This document shows, piece after piece, positions 35,940 to 44,803 of a DNA stretch of 64,000 bases (the stretch's first letter is position 1; each line of letters begins with the position of its first letter). Position numbers and translations under genes: made by a program. The DNA is from Rhizobium leguminosarum bv. trifolii WSM1325 (GTDB lineage Bacteria; Pseudomonadota; Alphaproteobacteria; Rhizobiales; Rhizobiaceae). Below the pieces are notes generated by a model that was not told where the DNA came from, did not search any database, and was given only the letters and a program-made list of their open reading frames with translations. Where the stretch lies: the NCBI GenBank assembly GCA_000023185.1, contig CP001625.1, forward strand, positions 248,001 through 312,000, read 5' to 3'.

Positions 35940-35951
35940 CTGATAGATCAG
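35940..35951. promoter_or_regulatory. GntR operator candidate between regulator and enolase-type gene
   Basis: CTGATAGATCAG matches the core of the palindrome at 35154-35169 in ten of twelve bases; both arms are identical and only the centre differs. It lies 17 bases before the regulator start and 34 before the enolase-type start, a position fit to control both divergent genes. Confidence 0.6.
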
Positions 35952-35984
35952 TTATCAATATAAAGCGATCAGAGAGCACGCTCC

Positions 35985-37133
35985 ATGCCCCTATCCGGAT
36001 TTCGTATAACCCGATTTCAATTCGCCCGCGACAGGGTAATCGGCGACAGTCAGGTCCGTGCAGATGACGTCAACGTGGCCGCTCTCGAACTTATCGGCGA
36101 AACCGGAAAGGTTGGGCTCGGCTTTATTCAAACGCTCTTTCATCCCCTGCCGGATCAAGCAGAGATCGAAGCCGTGTTCAAGCATGAAGCATGGCCCGCG
36201 ATCGCGGGGCAAGAAGCGATCGGGCTGGTCCATCGCGTCAACCGCCCGCGAGGCGGCAATCAGCGGGCTTTCTCGCTGCCGTTTCACGAAGCTCTTCAGG
36301 TCGCATTGTGGGACCTGGCGGCCAAGGAAGTGGGATTGCCTTTGCATAAGCTGCTCGGAAGCCGCCGTGACCGGGTCCGCGCCTATGCCAGCGGTCTAGA
36401 CTTTCATCTCAGCGACGAGGCATTCCGCGCGCTGTTCTCGCACGCCGCCGCCCTCGGCTACCAGGCATTCAAGATCAAGGTCGGTCATCCCGACTTCCGG
36501 CGGGACATGCGCCGGCTCGACCTGCTCAAAGAGGTCGTCCCCGCCGGGTCGCAGATTATGATCGACCCGAATGAAGCCTGGAATTCCAAGGAGGCGCTCG
36601 TCAAATTGACGGCGATCCGCGATGCGGGCCATGACCTGCTGTGGGTAGAGGATCCAATTCTTCGCCATGACTTCGAGGGCTTGCGTACGCTCCGTCACGC
36701 CGTGAACTGGACGCAGATCAACAGCGGAGAGTATCTGGATGCCAGTGGAAAGCGTCTTCTCATGGAGAACTTCGCAACCGATCTGCTCAATGTTCATGGC
36801 CAGGTCACGGACGTCATGCGCATCGGATGGCTGGCTGCCGAGCTTGGCATTCCGGTTTGCTTGGGAAATACGTTCCTGGAAGTAGGCGTCCACATGGCCG
36901 TCGCACTCCCGGAAGTCGAGTGGCTCGAATACTCGTTCCAGAATTTTGATCACCTTGTGGAGCAGCCGATCCTAATTCGCGATGGATTCGCCTATGCTCC
37001 CGATCGGCCAGGCCATGGTCTTGTTCTTAGCGAAGTATCACGTGAGCAGTGGTCGCGCCCGAAGCGACTAATTGGTTCGGAACTTGGTGAACCACCTGAA
37101 AATTCACGCCTTCCTCGTTTGAATGGAATGTGA
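35985..37133 (+). CDS. mandelate racemase/muconate lactonising enzyme family protein (acid-sugar dehydratase-like)
   Basis: A 382-residue enolase-superfamily protein. The capping domain is N-terminal. In the barrel the KxK general-base motif appears as FKIKVGHP (about residue 163), the three metal ligands as MIDPNEAW, LWVEDPI and INSGEYLD, and a late histidine in FLEVGVHM. These place it in the mandelate-racemase subgroup that includes sugar-acid dehydratases. It is divergent from the GntR regulator and shares its operator, so it probably dehydrates the acid sugar brought in by the neighbouring transporter. The exact substrate cannot be told. Confidence 0.88.
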   Translation: MPLSGFRITRFQFARDRVIGDSQVRADDVNVAALELIGETGKVGLGFIQTLFHPLPDQAEIEAVFKHEAWPAIAGQEAIGLVHRVNRPRGGNQRAFSLPFHEALQVALWDLAAKEVGLPLHKLLGSRRDRVRAYASGLDFHLSDEAFRALFSHAAALGYQAFKIKVGHPDFRRDMRRLDLLKEVVPAGSQIMIDPNEAWNSKEALVKLTAIRDAGHDLLWVEDPILRHDFEGLRTLRHAVNWTQINSGEYLDASGKRLLMENFATDLLNVHGQVTDVMRIGWLAAELGIPVCLGNTFLEVGVHMAVALPEVEWLEYSFQNFDHLVEQPILIRDGFAYAPDRPGHGLVLSEVSREQWSRPKRLIGSELGEPPENSRLPRLNGM

Positions 37134-37463
37134 TGCGCAAGCTCGTTGGGCCGTTTGATGCGGTAATGTCTTCTGGCAAAGCCTTATGGTGTCGGTTTTC
37201 CTCACCGTCATCATGCCTGGTGACAGCGTCTTGATCCCGGACACAGGTTGTCCACCGGTCGCCGGTTTCTGTGAGAATTATCTGAAACCATCAGGAATCT
37301 CGTGAAGCTATCTGCCTTGCCGCCCAGACCAACCATCTGTGAAGCAATGCAGATCCCGTCCTCCGGAATTCGAAGATACCGAATGAATAACTATGCAATC
37401 AGTCGCTGAGCATAGCCGGGCTTGATGGGAGTCGAACCCACGGCACCTAAAATCACAGGATGT
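37134..37463. other. gap with a tRNA-like T-arm fragment
   Basis: No gene is evident. On the - strand, bases 37441 to 37425 fold as a tRNA T-arm (GTGGG, loop TTCGACT, CCCAT), followed by the seven bases CAAGCCC at 37424-37418 as a 3' acceptor strand would be. No matching 5' half or CCA is present. It may be a tRNA tail left by integration or simply chance. Confidence 0.25.
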
Positions 37464-37690
37464 TTATGGGAGCCAGGGGCTAATCACTTTCAACCCAGCG
37501 ACCTCAAAGGGCTTGTGTCGCGAGTTGCGACGGCAAGGCCGTTCGCTACGGCGGTGGCCGCAATATATCCATCCGCCTTGCGATCGCCTTCCGTTCGGCA
37601 AAATGGGGAAGCACTTCGTCCTCCAGGCGATCGCGAAGGATAGTTTGCGGTTTGCCTGAGGAGCACCTCGGAAATAATCCATCTCAGTTG
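37464..37690 (-). pseudogene. PIN-domain (VapC/FitB-like) toxin remnant
   Basis: Pieces of a PIN-domain ribonuclease are spread over shifted frames. The clearest is ADGYIAATAVANGLAVATRD followed by TSP, the last catalytic-Asp region of FitB/VapC toxins. After a frame change comes FEVAGLKVISPW, the usual C-terminal strand. An ISEVL piece recalls the N-terminal DTNVISE motif. Most of the N-terminal half is missing, and no antitoxin gene is left nearby. It touches the 3' end of tspO. Confidence 0.6.
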
Positions 37691-38145
37691 AGCGCCAGGA
37701 TTGCCGCGTTCAATGCGGAAGCATAACACAGCCAGACAATATACGGTGCGAAACACCAGAACGCCCACCCGTCACGAGCCTTGGCCATAAAAAACATAGC
37801 AACCGCCGACAAGCTCAGGATCGTTATCAGCCCCAGCGAGATAGAGTGGGCACCAAAGAAGATCGGGGTCCACGCCCAATTCAACACCATCTGCAATCCC
37901 CAAAGACGGAACGCCGACGAGCTGAAACCTTCGCTCAACGCTACGCGCCAGCCCGCTATCGCGATCAGCAAATATACGACTGTCCACACTGGACCGAACA
38001 CCCAGTTTGGAGGGGTGAAGAACGGCTTCTCGAGCGACTCGTACCACGCGCCCGGCCTGATGGTTAGACCGATCGCGAATCCGACACCCACGACGCCAAT
38101 GACAAAAATCGCCAGAAGAGGCGGCCGAACCTTGATACTGCTCAT
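37684..38145 (-). CDS. tspO: TspO/MBR family tryptophan-rich sensory protein
   Basis: A 153-residue inner- or outer-membrane protein with five hydrophobic helices and the family's aromatic pattern: WYESLEKPFFTPPNWVFGPV near residue 33, then WTVVYLLIAIAGW and LNWAWTPIFFGAHS. Bacterial TspO binds and degrades porphyrins and in Rhodobacter and Sinorhizobium tunes gene expression to oxygen or nutrient stress. It is divergent from a LysR regulator, which may control it. Confidence 0.93.
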   Translation of the reverse strand: MSSIKVRPPLLAIFVIGVVGVGFAIGLTIRPGAWYESLEKPFFTPPNWVFGPVWTVVYLLIAIAGWRVALSEGFSSSAFRLWGLQMVLNWAWTPIFFGAHSISLGLITILSLSAVAMFFMAKARDGWAFWCFAPYIVWLCYASALNAAILALN

Positions 38146-38332
38146 TCGCCTGAGCCTCCATGCTCGATTTCACGGAATATTTTCCCGAACAGATAGCCGT
38201 GCAAGATCGCGATGATGCATCGAGCCGCACCTGGAGCGCCGACGACCAGGTCTGCCGATGCCGATTGAAGGTATCAATCCGCGACAGCAGAAAAACGATT
38301 GTGGTTGGCCGAAGAAGAAATTACCAGAAGGC

Positions 38333-39220
38333 ATGAGATTACGACAACTCGAATGCTTTCGCGCGCTCATGCTCCACGGCACCATGACCCGCGCCGCGGA
38401 AATGCTTAGAATGTCGCAGCCTGCCGTCAGCACCACGATTGCCGCACTTGAACATTCGATTGGCCTGACGCTTTTCGTCAGACGTGGTTCGCGGCTGCAT
38501 CCGACCCCCGAAGCCCAGCTATTTTACGTTGAAGCAAGCAAGGCCCTCGACGCGATCGAAGGAACTGCGCAGGCCGCGCGGGAGATCAGGTCCGGCCGGC
38601 GCGGTTCCCTCAGCATCGTTGCCTATCCCAATGTTTCGATAAGCTTGCTGCCACGGCTCATGTCATCGTTCGCGGCGGACAGGCCCGACCTGCAACTCAA
38701 GATCATCACGCGGCCATCCCAGGCGGTCAAGGAACTAATCTCTACGAATACATTCGACATCGCGATCTCCGAACTTCCGACGAATTATCCTATCTCGCAT
38801 ATGGAGGTGTTCTCGTTCGATTGCGTATGCATGCTTCCGAAGGGACATCCGCTGTGTCGCTTCGACACGCTCACGCCACGAGAGCTCGACGGAATTCCCT
38901 TCGTGACTCTTTTCAAGGGCGATCCCCTCTACCTCAGTACCGCCGCTGCTTTTTCAAAGATGAATGCCGCCTGGAATGTCGTTGTTGAGACGGAATTCCT
39001 CACGAGCGCTTGCGAATTCGTCGCTTCCGGTCACGGCGTCGGGCTTATCGACCCTGTGATCAGCGCGGCCTTTACCGACAAGGTCGAACTGCGCCCTTTC
39101 GAGCCGACGATCACATACCAGATCGCCATTCTTTACCCCATTCACGACCAGCTATCGCGTGTAGCACTGGATTTCGTGGAGATCCTGCGCAAGGCTTTCA
39201 ATGACGGTCGCGTGGATTAG
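38333..39220 (+). CDS. LysR family transcriptional regulator
   Basis: A 295-residue LysR regulator. The start at 38333 gives the standard MRLRQLECFRALMLHGTMTR N-terminus; the longer frame from 38258 adds an untypical stretch. The winged helix contains AAEMLRMSQPAVSTTIAALE, and the effector domain begins RRGSLSIVAYPNVSISLLP. It is divergent from tspO with 187 bases between them. A strong terminator follows 170 bases downstream. Effector and targets are unknown. Confidence 0.9.
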   Translation: MRLRQLECFRALMLHGTMTRAAEMLRMSQPAVSTTIAALEHSIGLTLFVRRGSRLHPTPEAQLFYVEASKALDAIEGTAQAAREIRSGRRGSLSIVAYPNVSISLLPRLMSSFAADRPDLQLKIITRPSQAVKELISTNTFDIAISELPTNYPISHMEVFSFDCVCMLPKGHPLCRFDTLTPRELDGIPFVTLFKGDPLYLSTAAAFSKMNAAWNVVVETEFLTSACEFVASGHGVGLIDPVISAAFTDKVELRPFEPTITYQIAILYPIHDQLSRVALDFVEILRKAFNDGRVD

Positions 39221-39392
39221 CGGCCTAGGTTTTCCCGACGCGGGCGTATGGTCATGAAACGGAGCCACCGGACGTTTACCGAGTCTGTGTGAAGCCGTGC
39301 GTATATTTCGGTTCGATCCCCGACCCACACTCGAAAAACCCCGCCAGCGCGAGATAAAACCAAGCCATTTCGGCATCCTTGAAGCCGTCGGT

Positions 39393-39428
39393 CCTGTCCA
39401 CCCCCTCAAAGGGCGGGCAGGATTTTTA
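39393..39428 (+). terminator. Rho-independent terminator after the LysR gene
   Basis: CCTGTCC (39393-39399) pairs with GGGCAGG (39415-39421) through seven pairs including one G-T, with CCC and GGG stacking inside the loop, and ATTTTTAAG follows. The T-run is on the + strand, so it ends transcripts from 38333 before the convergent VOC gene. Confidence 0.65.
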
Positions 39429-39439
39429 AGTCGGGCTGC

Positions 39440-39997
39440 TCAATCCCGCAGCGGTGGATACCAGGAGTCGGGTTCCGGATAGTCCCAGTCATCCGGGAAC
39501 GCATATGTCTCGAAGCAGGTGGTTGTATCCTCCTCGGTGGCGAAGAATGCGAAGTGGTTACGCCCCATCCACGACCCCGATTGTATCTTCTTGAAACCGC
39601 GGCGCTCGAATTCCGCAATCCGTTCCTCGAAGGGGATATTGTTGCAGTCATAGGCCACGTGATGAATGCCTTCGCCGTGCGCCTTGAGGAAGTCCGCGAA
39701 GATCGTCGGGCCGGAGACCGGCTCCATCAGTTCCCAGACCATATTGCCAGACTGCGCAAAGCAGACGGTGAGCTCGAATGAAACCGCTTCACCCCTGTAG
39801 GTCTGGTTTTCCGTGTTTTCGGGGCTGAACTTGTAGACGCGCCAAGGTCCAATGCCGAGCTTCAGCAGGCCGTCCATGGTACGTTTGTGATCGCTCGTGA
39901 CGATCGCCAATTCCACCACGTTGCCGAGGAAAGAATCGGTTTCAGCCCCGCCGGAAAGCGCCTTCAGGACGCTGTCCTGTTGAAGAACGATAGTCAT
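39440..39997 (-). CDS. VOC superfamily (glyoxalase/bleomycin-resistance fold) protein
   Basis: A 185-residue protein with the paired beta-alpha-beta-beta-beta modules of the vicinal-oxygen-chelate fold. LGNVVELAIVTSDHKRTMDG opens the first module (though the usual first His is not present there). GEGIHHVAYDCNN carries the metal-type His of the second, and MVWELMEPVSGP carries a Glu. It looks like the methylmalonyl-CoA-epimerase or lactoylglutathione-lyase branch. It lies just downstream of the NCS1 permease gene on the same strand, so it may process the imported compound. Function is not certain. Confidence 0.8.
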   Translation of the reverse strand: MTIVLQQDSVLKALSGGAETDSFLGNVVELAIVTSDHKRTMDGLLKLGIGPWRVYKFSPENTENQTYRGEAVSFELTVCFAQSGNMVWELMEPVSGPTIFADFLKAHGEGIHHVAYDCNNIPFEERIAEFERRGFKKIQSGSWMGRNHFAFFATEEDTTTCFETYAFPDDWDYPEPDSWYPPLRD

Positions 39998-40048
39998 TGC
40001 ATTTCCTTTTCTCGGAGAGATGGTCGCGCTGCCGCGACCCCTTCGGTC

Positions 40049-41488
40049 TCATTCGCCACGGACAGGCAACGTCAGTGCGGACGCGCCGACATCCGCGGTC
40101 CTTCGGAGCTTGTGAGAAACGATGTAGGCCATGAACGCGACGACAAAGCCGGCCAGCCAGGAAAGATCAATTCCGCCCAGGCCAAGGGCAAGGGGGCCTT
40201 GAAGGACTTCGACGACGCTCATCTGGAAGAGATAGGCAGCGAAGACGCCGACCAGCAATGACAGGACGCCGGTCCAGTTGACGTCACCGAGCCGGCTCGT
40301 CGTGTGCGGCTTGTACAATTCGTCGACATTGATCGACCCGCGGCGCATAATGAAGAAATCGGCAGCGGTTACGCCAGCCCAGGGGCTGATCCAGACGACC
40401 ATCGTCACCATGAACGTTTCGAACGCATGCGCGAAATCTTGCGACTGCATGAAGCCGTAGAGAATGATCGATCCCGCAACGCCGCAAGCGAGCGAAACGA
40501 CCCAGCGGGGCTTGTTGATATCCATGGCAAGGCTTGAAAGCGCGGCGGAATAAATGACGACGATGTTCGTTGCGATCGGCCCGTGAACCAGCACGAGCAG
40601 GACCGGCAAGGCCATCACGCCAAACGCCGCGATGATGAGCTGGGCCGGATCGGACCCGACGCCGGCGGAAGCAATCGCCGCGCCGAGCGTGGCGAGCCAG
40701 ACCGTGGGCACGAACATTCCCAGGAACGTTGCCTTGAAGACGCTGGACGGTTTCAAGCCTGGTTTTGAAAACCGCGTGTAGTCAGACGCATAGACCAGCC
40801 AGGATATGCCCCAGCCAATACCGATTGCCGTCATCAGCTGGCTCATCGCGGACCACCGCGCGATACCCGTGACTGTTGAGGTGGACCATTGGATATCAAC
40901 CGTAAAAGACGCCATGAATGTCATCGCGACCATGATCAGCAGGATCGCCGGCATCGTGTAGCGCTCGAAATACTTGATCGCATTGAAGCCCCAGGCGGCT
41001 ATCCCGATCTGGACCACCATGATGACGAGGGCGATCGCATATTTCACCTCCATCCCACCACCAATTCCCATGCGATCGAGCGCAGCGACCGAAAGATCGA
41101 GTACGATCCAGGTGTTCGTCGCCACCCAGCCCATCGCCATGAGAAGCTGCACGAAAGTCGGCAGGTAGGCGCCGCGGCGACCGAAGGCGAGCCGAGTGAG
41201 AACCATCTGCGGAACGCCGGTTCGGTATCCCATGAGGCAGAATGTGGCGAAAAGCGCTGCCCCCACGAGATTGCCGATCGCAATGACGAGAAACGTATCC
41301 CAGAGGCTAAGCCCCATCTGGATTCCGAGCGCTCCCAGAACCCAGTTGATCGGAGCGACGTTCGCGCCGGCCCAGATCCAGAATTGGTCGAGTGGTGATG
41401 ACGTTCGGTGCGACACTGGAACCGGCGCGATGCCATGGACGTCGTATGCCGACAGTTCGTCTGAGGTGAAATTGGCGGATTTTGACAT
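40049..41488 (-). CDS. NCS1 family permease (purine-cytosine permease-like)
   Basis: A 479-residue inner-membrane transporter with about twelve helices. The start is typical of cytosine permeases: a polar N-terminus with PVPVSHRTSSPLDQFWIWAG, then LSLWDTFLVIAIGNLVGAAL and LTRLAFGRRGAYLPTFVQLL. Members import nucleobases, hydantoins, allantoin or thiamine precursors with cations. It is divergent from the azoreductase/amidase set, which suggests an N-heterocycle or amide substrate. AGGGGA precedes the start. A palindrome 82 bases upstream may be its operator. Confidence 0.9.
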   Translation of the reverse strand: MSKSANFTSDELSAYDVHGIAPVPVSHRTSSPLDQFWIWAGANVAPINWVLGALGIQMGLSLWDTFLVIAIGNLVGAALFATFCLMGYRTGVPQMVLTRLAFGRRGAYLPTFVQLLMAMGWVATNTWIVLDLSVAALDRMGIGGGMEVKYAIALVIMVVQIGIAAWGFNAIKYFERYTMPAILLIMVAMTFMASFTVDIQWSTSTVTGIARWSAMSQLMTAIGIGWGISWLVYASDYTRFSKPGLKPSSVFKATFLGMFVPTVWLATLGAAIASAGVGSDPAQLIIAAFGVMALPVLLVLVHGPIATNIVVIYSAALSSLAMDINKPRWVVSLACGVAGSIILYGFMQSQDFAHAFETFMVTMVVWISPWAGVTAADFFIMRRGSINVDELYKPHTTSRLGDVNWTGVLSLLVGVFAAYLFQMSVVEVLQGPLALGLGGIDLSWLAGFVVAFMAYIVSHKLRRTADVGASALTLPVRGE

Positions 41489-41569
41489 TGGATTCCCCTG
41501 TCAGGTTGTTGCTCCTACTCCCGGACGCCACTTTCCGCAGGTGTGACAGATTTATGAAAATGAAAACTT

Positions 41570-41585
41570 CTCAACCCGGGTTGAG
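41570..41585. promoter_or_regulatory. 16-base perfect palindrome upstream of the NCS1 permease
   Basis: CTCAACCCGGGTTGAG is perfectly symmetric and lies in the 287-base divergent gap between the permease (start 41488) and the azoreductase (start 41776). A LysR gene at 45623 and one at 38333 are nearby regulators, but LysR sites usually have a T-N11-A centre, so another protein may bind here. A 7-pair hairpin (41630-41649) and an AACTC-AA-GAGTT repeat (41683-41694) lie in the same gap. Confidence 0.45.
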
Positions 41586-41775
41586 CCAAAGTGGAAAGTA
41601 GGGGAGAAGCATGTAAGACGGGATTGCTTGGCAGCCCTATATGGCTGCCTCTGCGTTCTGGCCGGGATTTATTCTTAAGTTTAACTCAAGAGTTCCAAAA
41701 GAAACCTCAATAACGCATGCATGCCGATCTGCGCGATGATCCAACGGTCTTAGATCTTCAGCGAAAGGCATATTC

Positions 41776-42441
41776 ATGACCACGATTTTGCATATTGATG
41801 CGAGCCCTCGCGGCGACCGATCCTTAAGCCGTCGGCTTTCCGCGGCCTTTGTCGATCACTGGAAGACAAAGGATCCGTCGGCGGTCGTCATAACGCGTGA
41901 TATCGGACGGTCTCCACCGCCGATCATCACCGAAGAATGGATCGCCGCCGTCTTCACGCCCGCCGAGACGCTCACTCCGGCTCAACAGCGGGAACTGAAG
42001 CTCTCCGACACCCTCATCGACGAGGTCGGCCGTTCAGACCTGATCGTCATCGGCGCGCCGATGCACAATTATGGAATGCCCGCGGCTCTCAAGTCCTGGT
42101 TCGACAAAGTCATCCGGATCGGGAAAACCTTCACTTTCGATCTTCAAAGAGGCGACTACCCCCTGGCACCGATCATGTCGGGCAAGACGCTCGTCATACT
42201 CAGCGCGAGAGGCGAGTTCGGCTTCGGCGTCGGTGGGGTTCGCGAACACATGAACCATCTGGAGACGCACATTGTCACCTGCGCCAACTATCTCGGCGTC
42301 GAAGAGAGCCACGTGCTTGCCATCGACTATCAGGAATTCGGCGACGAAAGGCATGAAAAATCGGTCCGGGAGGCTTTTGAGGCGGTGCCGTGCCTCGTCG
42401 ACCAGCTGATCGGCCAAGTTTGCCCGATCGCTGCCGAGTGA
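41776..42441 (+). CDS. azoR: FMN-dependent NADH-azoreductase-like flavoprotein
   Basis: A 221-residue flavodoxin-fold reductase. The N-terminus ILHIDASPRGDRSLSRRLS forms the FMN phosphate loop; the family's flavin contacts PMHNYGMPAALKSWFDKV and SARGEFGFG follow. AzoR-type enzymes reduce azo bonds and quinones by two-electron steps with NADH and form cytoplasmic dimers. The gene lies 17 bases before the amidase gene on the same strand, suggesting one message. Its role beside an amidase is unclear; it may detoxify a quinone or azo by-product. Confidence 0.88.
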   Translation: MTTILHIDASPRGDRSLSRRLSAAFVDHWKTKDPSAVVITRDIGRSPPPIITEEWIAAVFTPAETLTPAQQRELKLSDTLIDEVGRSDLIVIGAPMHNYGMPAALKSWFDKVIRIGKTFTFDLQRGDYPLAPIMSGKTLVILSARGEFGFGVGGVREHMNHLETHIVTCANYLGVEESHVLAIDYQEFGDERHEKSVREAFEAVPCLVDQLIGQVCPIAAE

Positions 42442-42458
42442 GCCGGAAAGAACTCCAA

Positions 42459-43802
42459 ATGCAAAGCCTTTCCGAAGTCGCGCTGGCCCTTGCCACCGGT
42501 CGAACAACATCGATGCAGCTTGTCGATGAGGCATTGTCGCGGGCCGTCTCCGCGCCCCATGCCTTCATATCCATCCAGGCCGATCAGGCTTTGGTTCGGG
42601 CCGAAGCGTCGGATCGTCGCCACCGGGAGGGCAAGCCGCTGAGTGCCTTCGACGGTGTTCCGATTGCGGTCAAGGATCTCCTCGACATTGCCGGAACCGT
42701 GACGACCGCGGGATCGGAGATCCGCAGAAATCTGGCACCGGCCCGAGAGGATGCCGAGGTTGTCTCCTCGATCCACGGTGTGGGGCTCATATCGATCGGA
42801 AAAACAAACCTCAGCGAGTTTGCGTTCTCCGGCCTTGGCATCAACCCCCATTTTGGAACTCCGATTCCCGGCTATGCCCCGGAACAGCGCGTCCCGGGCG
42901 GATCGTCTTCAGGCTCGGCGATCGCGGTCGAGCGGGGCGTCGTCCTCGCCGCTATCGGCTCCGATACGGCCGGGTCCATTCGCGTTCCCGCCGCTTTCAA
43001 CGGCTTGCACGGATTTCGGCCCTCCACGGGTCGATATCCCATGCGGGGCGTCCATCCGCTTGCCAGCTCCTTCGATACGCTTGGCCCCATCGCGCGCTCC
43101 GCTTCGGATTGCCTGCTGATCGATCAGGCCATGCGCGGGATCGCCCCGGAGCCTGTCCGCCCCCTCCCGACGGACCAACTCGATCTCGTGATCGATAGCG
43201 CGATCCTTAATGAACTGGATGTCCAGCCCGACGTCAGGAAAAATCTGGAAATCGCGCTGGCAGCGGTTGCGCGGGCCGGTGCCAGAGTGACCTCCGGCCG
43301 CGTCGATGTCATTTCACGGGTGCGCGACCTCATCGCCACAAGCGGCTGGTTGGGTTCCCATGAGGCGTGGATTTTTCTGAAGGACGTCGTGACAAGCAAG
43401 AACGGTATCATCCTGGACCGTAGGGTCCGTTCGCGGCTCCTCGCATCATCAGGGTTTTCTCAGGAGCAGGTCACCACGCTTTACCGCGAGCGGCGACAAC
43501 TCATGCTCGACGCGGCACAGGCACTCAGAGGCCGGATACTTGTCATCCCCACGGTCAAACATGCGGCTCCGCACCTTCTCGATGTGGAAGACGACGACGT
43601 GTTCTCGCGGGTCAACCTGGAAACCCTGTCGCTGACGATGATCGGAAGCTTTCTCGACATGCCGGGCTTCGCGATCCCGACCGGCACTGACGGTTCCGGC
43701 GGCAATACCTCGGCTCTGTTCTCAGCACCGAATGGCCAGGATGGCCGCCTGCTTCGATCGGCGGTCCGCATCGACCATATTCTCAGATCACAAGGAAAAT
43801 AA
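42459..43802 (+). CDS. amidase (amidase-signature family)
   Basis: A 447-residue amidase. The Ser-cisSer-Lys triad is readable: lysine in AVKDLLDIAGTVTTAGS (near residue 75), the cis-serine in PGGSSSGSAIAVERG (near 153) and the nucleophile in GSDTAGSIRVPAAFNG (near 177). The family hydrolyses linear amides, including mono-amides from ring opening, in the cytoplasm. ATG 42459 follows GGAAAG; a GTG at 42438 overlapping the azoreductase stop is an alternative. It is two bases from the next gene, so it is operon-linked with a deacetylase-fold hydrolase. Confidence 0.9.
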   Translation: MQSLSEVALALATGRTTSMQLVDEALSRAVSAPHAFISIQADQALVRAEASDRRHREGKPLSAFDGVPIAVKDLLDIAGTVTTAGSEIRRNLAPAREDAEVVSSIHGVGLISIGKTNLSEFAFSGLGINPHFGTPIPGYAPEQRVPGGSSSGSAIAVERGVVLAAIGSDTAGSIRVPAAFNGLHGFRPSTGRYPMRGVHPLASSFDTLGPIARSASDCLLIDQAMRGIAPEPVRPLPTDQLDLVIDSAILNELDVQPDVRKNLEIALAAVARAGARVTSGRVDVISRVRDLIATSGWLGSHEAWIFLKDVVTSKNGIILDRRVRSRLLASSGFSQEQVTTLYRERRQLMLDAAQALRGRILVIPTVKHAAPHLLDVEDDDVFSRVNLETLSLTMIGSFLDMPGFAIPTGTDGSGGNTSALFSAPNGQDGRLLRSAVRIDHILRSQGK

Positions 43803-43804
43803 CC

Positions 43805-44689
43805 ATGATCCAGAACCCGATCCCCTGGCCAAACGGAGCACGATGCGCCTGCTCGATCTCCTTCGACATCGACGCGGACAGTCTCATCCATGTCGCGAAA
43901 CCAAAAGACAGTTTCGACCGTTTGTACCCGATCACCATGGGCAGGTACGATCAGGTTGCCGTCCCGCGCATTCTGGAGACCTACAGGCGCCTTGGTCTGA
44001 AGCAGTCCTTCTTCATCCCGGCCTGGACGATGAACCAGTATCCCGACATCGTTGATGCCATCTTGGCGGGCGGCCACGAGATCGGCCATCACGGATACAT
44101 CCACGAGGACCCGAGCGAGATTTCGCCGCCGGAACAACGCCACTGGTTCGAAAAGGCGCTCGACGTGCATGTCAGGATGACGGGACGCAGACCGCGGGGA
44201 TACAGAGCGCCCGTCTACAACGCGACTCAGTCGACGATCGACCTCCTGATCGAACACGGCTTCACCTACGATTCATCCCTGATGGCGGACGACATTCCCT
44301 ACAGAATGAAAACCGCGGGAGGCGCGCTTTTCGAGGTGCCGCCGCACTGGGGCTCGGACGATTGGCCTCCCTTCGCGCATTTCGCGGAGATCGGCTACAT
44401 GATGCCCGTAAAGTCGCCGACGGAAGGTCTCGCGGCCTCCTTCGAGGAGTTCGATGCGCAATACGAGGCTGGTGGATTCTGGATGGGCATCTGGCACCCG
44501 TTCCTGACGGGGCGTCTGGCCCGATGGCGCGTTGTCGAGCGCTGGCTCGAACACATCCTTTCCACGAAAAATGTCTGGTTCGCTCCGCTGGAGGAAATTG
44601 TTTCCTATGTCGATGAGCTGGAAAAGGCCGGCCGCTATCGGGCGCGGACCGACGATCTGCCCTATTACGCCAAACCGGTCGCCCTGTGA
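43805..44689 (+). CDS. polysaccharide-deacetylase family hydrolase
   Basis: A 294-residue NodB-fold hydrolase without signal peptide. The metal and base region reads CSISFDIDADSL near residue 20, the histidine pair GGHEIGHHGYIHED near 90 and the arginine region RPRGYRAP near 137. Cytoplasmic location and amidase context suggest hydrolysis of a small amide or imide rather than chitin. AAGGA precedes the start. It is the second protein of this fold in the window, but differs from the PuuE-like one at 17873, which reads NYEEG at the first motif. Confidence 0.85.
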   Translation: MIQNPIPWPNGARCACSISFDIDADSLIHVAKPKDSFDRLYPITMGRYDQVAVPRILETYRRLGLKQSFFIPAWTMNQYPDIVDAILAGGHEIGHHGYIHEDPSEISPPEQRHWFEKALDVHVRMTGRRPRGYRAPVYNATQSTIDLLIEHGFTYDSSLMADDIPYRMKTAGGALFEVPPHWGSDDWPPFAHFAEIGYMMPVKSPTEGLAASFEEFDAQYEAGGFWMGIWHPFLTGRLARWRVVERWLEHILSTKNVWFAPLEEIVSYVDELEKAGRYRARTDDLPYYAKPVAL

Positions 44690-44803
44690 CCGGTTCATTT
44701 CATTATAGGTTTTGGCTATAGTGAATGCCGTTATTATTATTGGAATTCGCTAAGCCACTCTGCTTCAATTGATCCGCAACGATACGACGGAAGGTCTCGA
44801 GGA

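Noticed and set aside
37418..37490. A complete tRNA gene
   Set aside because: Only T-arm and 3' acceptor strand are present; no D-arm, anticodon arm or 5' acceptor can be folded.
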